This document shows, piece by piece, positions 9,956-17,991 of a stretch of 64,000 bases of DNA (the stretch's first letter is position 1; each line of letters begins with the position of its first letter). Both the position numbers and the translations under genes were made by a program. The notes below the pieces were generated by a model, which did not search any database, was not told the origin of the DNA, and saw only the letters and a program-made list of their open reading frames with translations. The stretch comes from Candidatus Methylomirabilota bacterium (lineage in GTDB: Bacteria; Methylomirabilota; Methylomirabilia; Rokubacteriales; CSP1-6): contig DASTYT010000047.1 in NCBI GenBank assembly GCA_035764725.1, forward strand, positions 124,001 through 188,000, written 5' to 3'.

Positions 9956-11233
9956 TCAACGCTTCGGGCGCGGGAACACGAGCTTCTGGACCGCTGCCTC
10001 CTTCGGCCACACCGCGACCGGCTTCTGGCCGAGGATCTGGATCATGGTGGTGACGGCGTTGGGGTTGTCGCCCAGCTCGTTGAACATCACCGGACCGGCG
10101 TACTGCATGAGGCCGGCGGTGTAGCTGGTCTTCTTGATCGCGTCCACCACCGTGTCGGGATCGGTGGACTTGGCGCGCTCGAGCACGTCCGCGAGCACGA
10201 AGATCCCGTCGTAGGAGTAGCCGGAGTTGGTGTCGAAGGTCTTCCCGCTGGAGCGCTTGAGATAGTCCTCCGCCACCTTCTGGGTGCGCGGGTTCTTGAA
10301 GTTGGCCCACGGCACCGCGGACATCACGTACTCGAGGTCGTCCTTCAGCACCGCGAGCTGCCCCGCCTCGTAGAGCCCCGGACTCCCCGGCCCCACGATG
10401 CCCATGACCTCCACGCGCTGCTTGCGGAGCTCGGGGAGCAGGAGCTGGGCTGAGGCCGGCCGCGTGATGGGCGCGATGATGTCCGGTCGGGCGGCCTTGG
10501 CGCGCGAGACCTCGGTCGAGAGGTCCTGGGGCGGCTCGGGCCACGGGATCACGTCCACGATCTCCCACGCGGGCTTGGCGGCGGCGTGGCCGGCCTGGAA
10601 GCCCTTGGCCGCGTTCTGACCGAAGAGGTCGTTGCAGTACATCAGGACGACGCGCTTGGGCGCGACGCCGGATTCCGCGAAGATCTCCGTGAAGTAGCGC
10701 ACCGCCCGCGCCCCGAAGGACGAGCCGGTGGGGAAGTTGCGGTACACGTACTGCACCTTCTGCTGCCCCTCCTTCACCGCCTTGGCGACGTTGGCAGTGA
10801 TGGGATCGGCGGCGGCGATGTCGACGAGGAAGGGCACGCGGCGCTGCTGCGCCACCGGCACCATCGCCGCGGTGCTGCCCGAGTCGAACGAGCCCATGAG
10901 GATCTGGGCGCCCTGGTTGATCACGCGCTCCGCCTCGGTGCGCCCCACGTCGGGCTTGGTCTGCGTGTCGCCGACGATGAGCTCGAGCTTGGCGCCGCCC
11001 ATGGACTTGATGCCGCCCGCCGCGTTTACCGCCTCCACCGCCATCGTCGCGCCCAGCCGGCAGGCCTGCCCCGGCTCGGCGAGCGGACCGGTGACGGGAT
11101 GGACGGCGCCGATCTTGATCGCCGGCGCCTGGGCGCGCAGCGGGAGGGGGAATCCCAGCACCGCGGCGCCGGCGGCGGCGCCCTTGAGGACGGTCCGGCG
11201 GGACACGGAGGAGGACGGGCGGCGGCCGGTCAT
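9956..11233 (-). CDS. LIV-type ABC substrate-binding protein, Tat-exported
   Basis: A 425-residue periplasmic binding protein of the Peripla_BP_6 (LivJ/LivK-like) family. The N-terminus carries a twin-arginine signal (SRRTVLKG, then a hydrophobic stretch, cleavage near RAQA). The mature part starts with IKIGAVHPVTGPLAEPG, typical for this family. A Tat rather than Sec signal is unusual for E. coli LivJ but common in large soil-bacterial paralogue sets. Its ATG overlaps the stop of the acyl-CoA dehydrogenase gene (ATGA). The ligand is not predictable; the linked beta-oxidation enzymes suggest a carboxylic acid or amino acid degraded through CoA esters. Confidence 0.9.
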   Translation of the reverse strand: MTGRRPSSSVSRRTVLKGAAAGAAVLGFPLPLRAQAPAIKIGAVHPVTGPLAEPGQACRLGATMAVEAVNAAGGIKSMGGAKLELIVGDTQTKPDVGRTEAERVINQGAQILMGSFDSGSTAAMVPVAQQRRVPFLVDIAAADPITANVAKAVKEGQQKVQYVYRNFPTGSSFGARAVRYFTEIFAESGVAPKRVVLMYCNDLFGQNAAKGFQAGHAAAKPAWEIVDVIPWPEPPQDLSTEVSRAKAARPDIIAPITRPASAQLLLPELRKQRVEVMGIVGPGSPGLYEAGQLAVLKDDLEYVMSAVPWANFKNPRTQKVAEDYLKRSSGKTFDTNSGYSYDGIFVLADVLERAKSTDPDTVVDAIKKTSYTAGLMQYAGPVMFNELGDNPNAVTTMIQILGQKPVAVWPKEAAVQKLVFPRPKR

Positions 11234-12390
11234 CGAGACTCTCCTTGCTCCAGCAGGGCCCGCGCGATGACGAGCCGCTGGATCTGGTTGGTACCCTCGT
11301 AGATCTGCGTGATCTTGGCGTCGCGCATGTAGCGCTCCACCGGGAACTCGCGCGTGTAGCCGTAGCCCCCGAAGATCTGCACGGCGTCGGTGGCGACCTT
11401 CATGGCGGTGTCCGAGGCGAGGCACTTCGCCACCGAGGCCTCGAACGCGGTGGAGGCGGCGCCGCGGTCCATGAGGGCGGCGGTGTGGTGCACCGCCAGC
11501 CGGGAGACGTGCACCGCCATCGCCATGTCGGCCAGCATGAACTGGATGCCTTGGAAGGTCGCGATAGCCTGATCGAACGACTTCCGCTCCTTCGCGTAGG
11601 CCACCGCGGCGTCGAGCGCCGCCTGAGCGATGCCCACCGCCTGCGCGCCGATGGTGGGCCGCGACGCCTCGAGCGTGCGCATGGCGAGGCGGAATCCCCC
11701 GCCCTCCTCGCCGAGCCGATTCTCCACGGGAATCTCGCAGTCGGTGAAGTGCAGCGCCACCGTGGGGCTGCCGCGGATGCCGAGCTTCTTCTCGTGCTTG
11801 CCCACCGTGAAGCCGGGCGTCCCCGGCTCGACGAGGAGCGCGGTGACGCCCCGGGCGCGCTGGGCGCGATCCGTGCTGACGAACACCGTGATCACGCCCG
11901 CGTGCGAGCCGTTGGTCACCCACATCTTGGAGCCGTTGACCACGTAGCGGTCGCCCTTGCGGACCGCCGAGCACGTCATGCCCGCGGCGTCGGAGCCGGA
12001 GCCCGGCTCGGAGAGCGAGAACGCGGCGGTGATCTCGCCGGTGGCCAGGCGCGGGAGGAAGCGCTTCTTCTGCTCCGTGTTCCCGCCCAGGGCGATGGGG
12101 TAGCCGCCGAGGTTCTGCACGAGGAAGATGGTGGACGTGGCGGCGCAGGCGCGCGCGACCTCTTCCGCGGCGAGGCAATAGGCGAGCGCGCCCGCCGCGG
12201 CGCCGCCGTACTCCTCGGGGATGTGCAGGCCCATCAGGCCCTGTTCGCCCAGGAGCCGGAGCTGCTCGGCGGGATACTCCTCGGTCTCGTCCACGTGGGC
12301 GGCCCGGGGCGCGATGCGCTCCTGCGAGATCTCGCGCGCGAGCCTCTGAATCGCCCGCTGGTCGTCAGTGAGGTACCAGGCCTGGTTCAT
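11230..12390 (-). CDS. Acyl-CoA dehydrogenase
   Basis: A 386-residue FAD-dependent acyl-CoA dehydrogenase of the short-chain/butyryl type. The order is an N-terminal helical domain, the middle beta-domain signature with LSEPGSGSDAAG and YVVNGSKMWVTNG, then a C-terminal helical domain with the catalytic base in QIYEGTNQIQR (Glu about 365). It introduces the alpha-beta double bond into acyl-CoA and passes electrons to ETF. The start overlaps the stop of the upstream hydroxyacyl-CoA dehydrogenase by four bases (ATGA). Substrate chain length cannot be fixed from sequence. Confidence 0.93.
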   Translation of the reverse strand: MNQAWYLTDDQRAIQRLAREISQERIAPRAAHVDETEEYPAEQLRLLGEQGLMGLHIPEEYGGAAAGALAYCLAAEEVARACAATSTIFLVQNLGGYPIALGGNTEQKKRFLPRLATGEITAAFSLSEPGSGSDAAGMTCSAVRKGDRYVVNGSKMWVTNGSHAGVITVFVSTDRAQRARGVTALLVEPGTPGFTVGKHEKKLGIRGSPTVALHFTDCEIPVENRLGEEGGGFRLAMRTLEASRPTIGAQAVGIAQAALDAAVAYAKERKSFDQAIATFQGIQFMLADMAMAVHVSRLAVHHTAALMDRGAASTAFEASVAKCLASDTAMKVATDAVQIFGGYGYTREFPVERYMRDAKITQIYEGTNQIQRLVIARALLEQGESR

Positions 12391-13244
12391 GTTTTGCGGT
12401 AATCGTAGAACCCTTTGCCGGACTTGCGGCCGAGCTGCCCGGCCATGACCATTCTCTTGAGAAGCGGCGGTGGGGCGTAGCGGGCCTCGCGGAACTCTTC
12501 GAACATCACCTCGGCCACGTACATCGTGGTGTCGAGCCCGACCAGATCGAGGAGCGTGAAGGGGCCCATCGGATAGCCGCAGCCGAGCTTCATTGCGGTG
12601 TCGATGTCCTCGAGCGTCGCCAGCCCGCCCTCATAGACGCGGATGGCGTCGAGAAGGTACGGCACGAGGAGCCGGTTCACGATGAACGCGGTGGAGTCCT
12701 TCGCGCGCACCGGCACCTTGCCCGCCGCCTGCACCCACTCATACGCCTCCGCCACCGTCTTGTCGTCGGTGAGGATGGTCTGCACCACCTCCACCAGCTT
12801 CATCAACGGCACCGGGTTGAAGAAGTGGAGGCCCAGCACCTGGGCGGGGCGCTTGGTCGCCGCCGCCATGGCGGTGACGTTGCACGAGGAGGTGTTGGAG
12901 GCGAGGAGCGCGTGAGGCGGGCAAATGGCGTCGAGCTTCGCGAAGGTCTCGTTCTTCAGCGGCTGGTTCTCGGTGATCGCCTCGATGACGAGGTCGCAGT
13001 CCTTGAACGCCGAGAAGTCCGTGGCGCCGGTGATCCGGTCGAGGATCTGCTTCTTCCCGGCTTCGTCGAGCTTGGCCTTGGCGATGAGGCCGTCGAGCGT
13101 GCGCCGGAGGCCGCCGAGCCCGCGCTCGAGGAGCTCCGGGCTGGCCTCGACCACCACCGTGCGGAACCCCGCCTGCGCCGCGACCTGGACGATGCCGGAG
13201 CCCATGAGCCCACACCCGATCACACCGACGGTCTTGATGGCCAT
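12387..13244 (-). CDS. 3-hydroxybutyryl-CoA dehydrogenase
   Basis: A 285-residue NAD-dependent 3-hydroxyacyl-CoA dehydrogenase. The N-terminal Rossmann motif GVIGCGLMGSGI, SNTSSCNV, the catalytic HFFNPVPLMKLVE region and AFIVNRLL are all present, as is the C-terminal GRKSGKGFYDY signature. The ATG at 13244 is preferred to a TTG nine bases upstream because AGGAG lies at good spacing before it. It oxidises 3-hydroxyacyl-CoA to 3-oxoacyl-CoA in beta-oxidation or butanoate metabolism. It is the first gene of the run that continues into the acyl-CoA dehydrogenase and LIV-type transporter. Confidence 0.94.
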   Translation of the reverse strand: MAIKTVGVIGCGLMGSGIVQVAAQAGFRTVVVEASPELLERGLGGLRRTLDGLIAKAKLDEAGKKQILDRITGATDFSAFKDCDLVIEAITENQPLKNETFAKLDAICPPHALLASNTSSCNVTAMAAATKRPAQVLGLHFFNPVPLMKLVEVVQTILTDDKTVAEAYEWVQAAGKVPVRAKDSTAFIVNRLLVPYLLDAIRVYEGGLATLEDIDTAMKLGCGYPMGPFTLLDLVGLDTTMYVAEVMFEEFREARYAPPPLLKRMVMAGQLGRKSGKGFYDYRKT

Positions 13245-13313
13245 GCTGGGCAACTCCTGTTCGACCGCGCCTGGCGCAGGCCGGCGTTGTCGGGGTCGTG
13301 CGACGCGAGCGGG

Positions 13314-13655
13314 CTAGCGAATGCGGCGCACGGGCGGCGGGGGAAGCAGCGCCTCGTGGTTCGGATCGTCGGGGCAGTCGTTGACCATCACCTTGACCCG
13401 CGTCTTCCCGTAGCGGATGCTGCCGTCCGGCATGCGCTCGGGCGCATCGAGCCGCGCGGCGGGGACCGGCGCGAGATCGGGCCGCAGCGACTCTCGGAGG
13501 CTCGTGTCCGCGCTCTCGGGCTCCCGGCTGTTGAGGAGCTGGAGGATGGCCGAGGGCCCGGCCACGGGAGCCTTGGCGTCCTCGGCGCGGACGGGCGCCG
13601 CGGTGGCCACGATGGCCCCCAGCAGCCCGGCGGCAAGGAGGGTGATCAGCCTCAT
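13314..13655 (-). CDS. Small secreted protein of unknown function
   Basis: A 113-residue protein with a clear Sec signal peptide (MRLITLLAAGLLGAIV..., cleavage near VRAEDA). The mature part of about 90 residues is Pro- and Arg-rich and contains one cysteine (VNDCPDDPN). I do not recognise a family. It begins four bases after the apt stop, so it is probably expressed with apt. It is the last gene before a 69-base gap. Confidence 0.6.
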   Translation of the reverse strand: MRLITLLAAGLLGAIVATAAPVRAEDAKAPVAGPSAILQLLNSREPESADTSLRESLRPDLAPVPAARLDAPERMPDGSIRYGKTRVKVMVNDCPDDPNHEALLPPPPVRRIR

Positions 13656-13659
13656 GGGC

Positions 13660-14184
13660 CTAATCGTACCTGATCAGGGCCTCGATCGGATAGCCACGAA
13701 GTCGGTCCCGACCCTTGAGGAACCCCAGCTCGATCAGGAAGGAGGCCCCTACCACCTTGCCCCCCAGCCGCTCCACCAGCCGCAGGGTGGCGGCCATGGT
13801 GCCCCCCGTGGCCAGGAGATCGTCCACCACCAGCACCGTCTGGCCGGGCTGGATGGCGTCTTCGTGGATCGCCAGGACGTCGCGCCCGTACTCCAGCTCG
13901 TACTCCTCCTCGATGGTCGGTCCCGGCAGCTTGCCCCGCTTGCGCACGGGCACGAAGCCCGCCTTGAGCTCGTGGGCCAGCGCCCCGCCGAAGATGAAGC
14001 CGCGCGACTCGACTCCCACGACGATCTCGACCGGGATCGCGTGATACTTCTGGGCGAGATGGTCGATCACGGCCGCCCATGCGGGGCCATCCTTCAGCAG
14101 CGTCGTGATGTCCTTGAAGAGGATGCCCTCGGTGGGAAAGTTCTTGATATCGCGAATCTTCGAGCGGAGCTCGGTCACGTCCAT
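13660..14184 (-). CDS. apt: Adenine phosphoribosyltransferase
   Basis: A 174-residue purine salvage enzyme converting adenine and PRPP to AMP. The PRPP-binding motif VLVVDDLLATGGT, the N-terminal IRDIKNFPTEGILFKDIT segment and VGVESRGFIFG are all diagnostic of Apt. The length matches the family (170-180). It is cytosolic and housekeeping. Confidence 0.96.
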   Translation of the reverse strand: MDVTELRSKIRDIKNFPTEGILFKDITTLLKDGPAWAAVIDHLAQKYHAIPVEIVVGVESRGFIFGGALAHELKAGFVPVRKRGKLPGPTIEEEYELEYGRDVLAIHEDAIQPGQTVLVVDDLLATGGTMAATLRLVERLGGKVVGASFLIELGFLKGRDRLRGYPIEALIRYD

Positions 14185-14238
14185 CGCGGGACAGGATGTT
14201 ACCCGTAGCCTGCGAAGGGTGCAAGGTGTAACCCGGCC

Positions 14239-14985
14239 TCAGCCGGCGGCGAGGTGCTCCCCGAGCGAGGCTAGATCGGTGACGACGAGATCGGCGTGCG
14301 CGGCGACCGGCCGGCCGCCGACCACGTAGTGCACCGCTCGCATGCCCACGGCCCGCGCCCCCTCGACGTCCGCCTCAGGATTGTCGCCGATGTGCGCGAC
14401 CTCATGGGGCTCGAGGCCCAGCTCGGGCCCGAGCTTGGCCAGGGTGCGACGGAAGATCTCCGCCTCCGGCTTTCGCAGCCCCACCTCGTCCGAGAAGGTG
14501 ACGACTTGGAAGTGGCGCAGCAGGCCCTCGCGCTCGAGGTACCGGCGCAGCACCATGCCCGGCGTCCGCCCGGTGTTCGAGATGACCCCCAGCCGGAGAC
14601 CCTGGGCCGCCAGCGTCCGGACCGCGTCCCCCGCGCCCGGGCAAAGCGCCGGCGGCCACCGGAGGACGGGATCGGCGTAGCCGCGGAGCAGCGCGTCCAT
14701 CCGCGAGCCGGTGACTCGGGCGGCCGCGCCCGGCGCCACGCAGTCGAGCACCAGGGCCACCTGCTCGGCGAAGCCGGGGTCGCGGTGGCGATTCCAGAAG
14801 CGCTCCTCGAGGAGTCCCTGGGAGCGCTCGTAGCCCTCCTCCACCTGGTCGGCGTCGACCTCGAGGCCCGACCAGCGCAGCGCCGAGTGGAGCGCCTCGA
14901 GGCGGAGCCGGCGCTGCGCCGCGAGATTCTCCGGCGCGTCCTCCGCCAAAGTCTGCCAGAAATCGAACGTGACGCCCCGGATCAT
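14239..14985 (-). CDS. HAD-superfamily hydrolase (tandem copy 1)
   Basis: A 248-residue HAD-type hydrolase with a helical cap inserted after motif I. Motif I reads FDFWQTL: the nucleophile Asp is present but the usual second Asp (DxD) is Trp, as in dehalogenase-like rather than classical phosphatase motifs. Motif II is GVISNTGRTPG, motif III RKPEAEIF and motif IV HIGDNPEADVEGA. Its ATG overlaps the stop of a close paralogue (ATGA at 14982-14985), so it is a tandem duplicate. The substrate is unknown. Confidence 0.85.
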   Translation of the reverse strand: MIRGVTFDFWQTLAEDAPENLAAQRRLRLEALHSALRWSGLEVDADQVEEGYERSQGLLEERFWNRHRDPGFAEQVALVLDCVAPGAAARVTGSRMDALLRGYADPVLRWPPALCPGAGDAVRTLAAQGLRLGVISNTGRTPGMVLRRYLEREGLLRHFQVVTFSDEVGLRKPEAEIFRRTLAKLGPELGLEPHEVAHIGDNPEADVEGARAVGMRAVHYVVGGRPVAAHADLVVTDLASLGEHLAAG

Positions 14986-15737
14986 GCGTGCCGCTCCAGC
15001 ACCGCGATGGCCTCCGGCAGCGCCTCCAGGCCCGCGATCACGAGATCCGGCTCGGGTGGGCCCGCGGCGCCCCCTGCCGCCACGACCTGCACCACGCGAA
15101 GCCCCGCGTTGCGGGCGCCCTCGACGTCCAGCCGCGAGTCGTCGCCCACGTGGGCGGCCTCTCCGGGCGGCACGCCGAGGGCGTCCAAAGTGAGCCGGAA
15201 GATCTCGGCGGCGGGCTTTCGCACCCCGACCTCATCGGAGAACGTCAGGTGATGGAAGCAGGACAGGAGGCCGTGCCCCTCGAGAATGCGGCGCAGGGCG
15301 CGGCCGGGCGTCCGCATGGTATTCGACACCACCCCCAGCCGAAGCCCGCGCCCGGCCAGGGTCTGCAGCGCCCCGCGCGCGCCGGTGTCCGCCCGCGGCG
15401 GGACCAGCAGCGCGGGCGCGGCGTAGGCCTCGATCAGCGCCTCCATCGTCGCTTCGGCCACCCGGGCGGAGAGGCCGGGTTCGGCCCCTTCGAGAATGGA
15501 CGCCACGTGGCGGACGACGGGGATGTCGCGATTGTCCGACCACACCCAGGTCAGCTCGCGCGCGGAGTGCTCGTAGCCGCGACCGAGGTCTTTCGGCGTC
15601 ACGCGGAATCCCGCCCGGGTGAGGATGGCCTCGAAGTCGGCGAGGCGCCGCTCGCGATACCGATCGTCGGCACGCGGGCCCTCGAAGACGAGCGTGCCCC
15701 AGAAGTCCACGGTGACGGCACGGATCGGCCGGGGCAC
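14982..15737 (-). CDS. HAD-superfamily hydrolase (tandem copy 2)
   Basis: A 251-residue paralogue of the gene directly downstream. Motif I is VDFWGTL (Asp nucleophile with Trp at plus two), motif II GVVSNTMRTPG, motif III RKPAAEIF and motif IV HVGDDSRLDVEGA. The frame is open further upstream, but a GTG at 15737 starts immediately before the conserved PIRAVTVDFWGTL segment and leaves 17 bases after the enoyl-CoA hydratase stop, so it was chosen. The substrate is unknown. Confidence 0.82.
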   Translation of the reverse strand: MPRPIRAVTVDFWGTLVFEGPRADDRYRERRLADFEAILTRAGFRVTPKDLGRGYEHSARELTWVWSDNRDIPVVRHVASILEGAEPGLSARVAEATMEALIEAYAAPALLVPPRADTGARGALQTLAGRGLRLGVVSNTMRTPGRALRRILEGHGLLSCFHHLTFSDEVGVRKPAAEIFRLTLDALGVPPGEAAHVGDDSRLDVEGARNAGLRVVQVVAAGGAAGPPEPDLVIAGLEALPEAIAVLERHA

Positions 15738-15754
15738 GGGGGCGCGGGCGCCGC

Positions 15755-16519
15755 TCAGGCGAAGCGGGGCTTCCGCTTCTCCAGATAGGCGCTGAGCGCC
15801 TCGCGGGGCTCGCCGGTGGTGTAGGACTGTGCGAAGGCGTGGATGCCGGACTCGATGGCGGTGCGAAGGTCCGTGTTCCGCCACCGGATGATCAGCTCCT
15901 TCTGCAGCCGCACCGCGCTGGGCGCGCACTCGAGGATGGACGCGGCGAGCTCGCGCGTGGCGGGCTCGAGCGCCTCCGGCGCCACTGCGCGGTTGACCAG
16001 CCCCCACTGCAGCGCCTGCGCGCCGGTGACCGGCGCGCCCACCAGCAACAGCTCCGCGGCGCGCCCCGGGCCCACCAGCGCAGGCAGGAGCGCCGCCTCG
16101 ATCACCGAGGGAATGCCCACGCGGATCTCGGGAAGGCCGAGCAGCGCCGTGGTCGTGGCCACGCGCAGGTCGCAGGCCATCGCCAGCTCGAACCCGGCAC
16201 CGAGACAGGCGCCGTTGATCATGGCGATGGTCGCGAAGGGCGCCTCGTGCACGGCGTGAATGGCCTCGTGGAGCCCGCTGATCAGCGCCTTCGCGCTCGT
16301 GGGATCCAGATCGCGCAGCACCTGGATCTGCATGCCCGCGGTCATCGCCCGCCCCGCTCCGGTGATCACGGCGACGCGCACGTCGGGCTCGCGCGCGAGC
16401 CCGACGAACGTGTCGCGCAGCCCGCGGATGATGCCGGGCTCGAGGAGGTTCAGGGGCGGCCGGTCGAGCGTCACCCAGGCGCAGCCGTCCTCCTGCTCGA
16501 CCCGGACACGGCCGTCCAT
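15755..16519 (-). CDS. Enoyl-CoA hydratase/isomerase family protein
   Basis: A 254-residue crotonase-fold protein. The oxyanion-hole region GACLGAGFELAMACDLRVA includes the Glu matching rat hydratase E144, and the Glu matching E164 is in LPEIRVGIPSV, so both catalytic acids of hydratases are kept. The ATG at 16519 shares its A with the rhodanese stop (TGATG). It probably hydrates or isomerises an unsaturated acyl-CoA, but crotonase members vary widely in reaction. Confidence 0.88.
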   Translation of the reverse strand: MDGRVRVEQEDGCAWVTLDRPPLNLLEPGIIRGLRDTFVGLAREPDVRVAVITGAGRAMTAGMQIQVLRDLDPTSAKALISGLHEAIHAVHEAPFATIAMINGACLGAGFELAMACDLRVATTTALLGLPEIRVGIPSVIEAALLPALVGPGRAAELLLVGAPVTGAQALQWGLVNRAVAPEALEPATRELAASILECAPSAVRLQKELIIRWRNTDLRTAIESGIHAFAQSYTTGEPREALSAYLEKRKPRFA

Positions 16520-16839
16520 CAGTAGCGCGGCATCCCGCGGTCCACCGAGCGCGCCCACTGATCGATGCCGCCGGAGAGGTTCCAGACCCGGCCGAAGCCG
16601 AGCTGGGCGAGATAGTCCGCCACCGCCGCGCTCCGCACGCCGTGATGGCAGATCACCACGATCTCGTCCTTGGGGTCGAGCTCGTCCGTGCGGTGCTCCA
16701 GCTCCTCCATGGGGATGTGCATCGCGTTGTCGATGCGGGCGAGCGCCGTCTCCCAATTGTCGCGGATGTCGAGCAACACTACCGGCTCGCGCGCATCCAG
16801 CCGTTTCTTGAGATCGGCGGGCTTGATGTCCCGGGCCAT
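16519..16839 (-). CDS. Single-domain rhodanese-like sulfurtransferase
   Basis: A 106-residue rhodanese domain. The active-site loop is ICHHGVRSAAVA with the persulfide-forming Cys at 64. The LLDIRDNWE and WNLSGGIDQWA motifs are typical. The protein is a single cytosolic domain with no membrane anchor. Its stop overlaps the enoyl-CoA hydratase start by one base. It probably carries sulfane sulfur; the acceptor is unknown. Confidence 0.9.
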   Translation of the reverse strand: MARDIKPADLKKRLDAREPVVLLDIRDNWETALARIDNAMHIPMEELEHRTDELDPKDEIVVICHHGVRSAAVADYLAQLGFGRVWNLSGGIDQWARSVDRGMPRY

Positions 16840-16881
16840 CGCAATCGCCTCCTCGGGGGGGATGTTGCGCTCACCATACCA

Positions 16882-17991
16882 CTAGTCCGCGGGCAGCAGG
16901 ACGGAGGTCTCCGGGGAGACCTCGATCTTCACGCGGTCGCCGTGCTTGAAGCCGCGGCCGGCCAGCGCGGACGTGAGCATCTCCACCCGCACGACCGCGC
17001 CGGGAATCGCGACGTCGTAGAGGGCGCGGCCGCCCTCGAAGACGTAGCTCTGCACGGTGCCGGGAATGCCGCCCGGCACGAGCGCCGCCTCGTCGATGCG
17101 CAGGGCCTCGGGCCGCAGGCAGAGGAGCCCACGCGCTCCCAGCGTCCACGGGTGTCCGCCGTGGCCTACCGGCACGCGCGCGCCTCCGTCGGTCTCCACG
17201 ACCACGCCCATCTCGCGAAGCTCGACCACGCGCACGGCCACGAGGTTGACCCCGCCCACGAGCTCGGCCACCGCCCGGCGGCGCGGGCGCCAGTAGACGT
17301 CCTCGGGCTTGCCTTCCTGGACGATGCGGCCGCCCACGAGCACCGCGATGCGCGTGGAGAGCGCGAGCGCCTCGGCGCCATCGCGCGTGGCGTAGATCGT
17401 GGTGATGGCGGCCTCCTTGAGCAGGCGCGCGAGCTCGAGGCGCGCCGGCCCGCGTCGCGGCGCCTCCAGCGCGGCGACCGGCTCGTCGAGCAGGAGCAGC
17501 CGCGGCTCGGTGGCCAGCGCCCGCGCGAGCGCGGCGCGCAGGGGCTCGAGGTCGCGCAGGTCGCCCGGGCGCCGGTCGGCGAAGCCCGCGAGCCCGACGC
17601 GGCCGAGCGCTCGGGCGACCTGCCCGGCGAGCGCGGCGCCGCGCGCGCCCCGCTGGCGCAGACCGAAGCCCACGTTCTCGCCCACCGTCATGTGCGGCCA
17701 GAGCGCGTAGTTCGCGACGCCTCCGAAGACCATCCCGATGTTCCGCTCCCACGTCGGCACGGCGTCGATGGGGACGTCGTCCACCACGATGCGCCCGGCG
17801 TCCGGCCGCTCGAACCCGGCGAGCAACCGGAGCAGCGTGGTCTTCCCGCTGCCCGGCGATCCCAGCAGCGTGTAGATCTCACCGGGAAGCACGAACAGCG
17901 ATACGTCGTCGACCGTCCAGCCGCCGCGGGCGCGCTTGCCCACGCCCTCCATGCGGACCTCGGAGAGACGGACCAGCGCCTCGCCGCTCAT
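16882..17991 (-). CDS. ABC ATPase of UgpC/MalK type with degenerate catalytic motifs
   Basis: A 369-residue protein with the layout of a sugar-type importer ATPase: nucleotide-binding domain (1-240) plus a C-terminal TOBE-like domain. Walker A GSPGSGKTTLL and the Walker B segment LLLLDEP are kept. The other catalytic elements are lost: the Q-loop reads VFGGVANYAL (Gly for Gln), the signature LSGGQ is RDLEP or LRDLE, the D-loop is AALE, and the switch His is Arg (YATRDGAEAL). I checked these at nucleotide level and they are not frameshift artefacts. It could bind ATP but is unlikely to hydrolyse it alone; it may be the non-catalytic half of a heterodimer or a regulatory protein. Its ATG overlaps the stop of an MFS gene (ATGA), and no ABC permease is adjacent. 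Confidence 0.85.
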   Translation of the reverse strand: MSGEALVRLSEVRMEGVGKRARGGWTVDDVSLFVLPGEIYTLLGSPGSGKTTLLRLLAGFERPDAGRIVVDDVPIDAVPTWERNIGMVFGGVANYALWPHMTVGENVGFGLRQRGARGAALAGQVARALGRVGLAGFADRRPGDLRDLEPLRAALARALATEPRLLLLDEPVAALEAPRRGPARLELARLLKEAAITTIYATRDGAEALALSTRIAVLVGGRIVQEGKPEDVYWRPRRRAVAELVGGVNLVAVRVVELREMGVVVETDGGARVPVGHGGHPWTLGARGLLCLRPEALRIDEAALVPGGIPGTVQSYVFEGGRALYDVAIPGAVVRVEMLTSALAGRGFKHGDRVKIEVSPETSVLLPAD

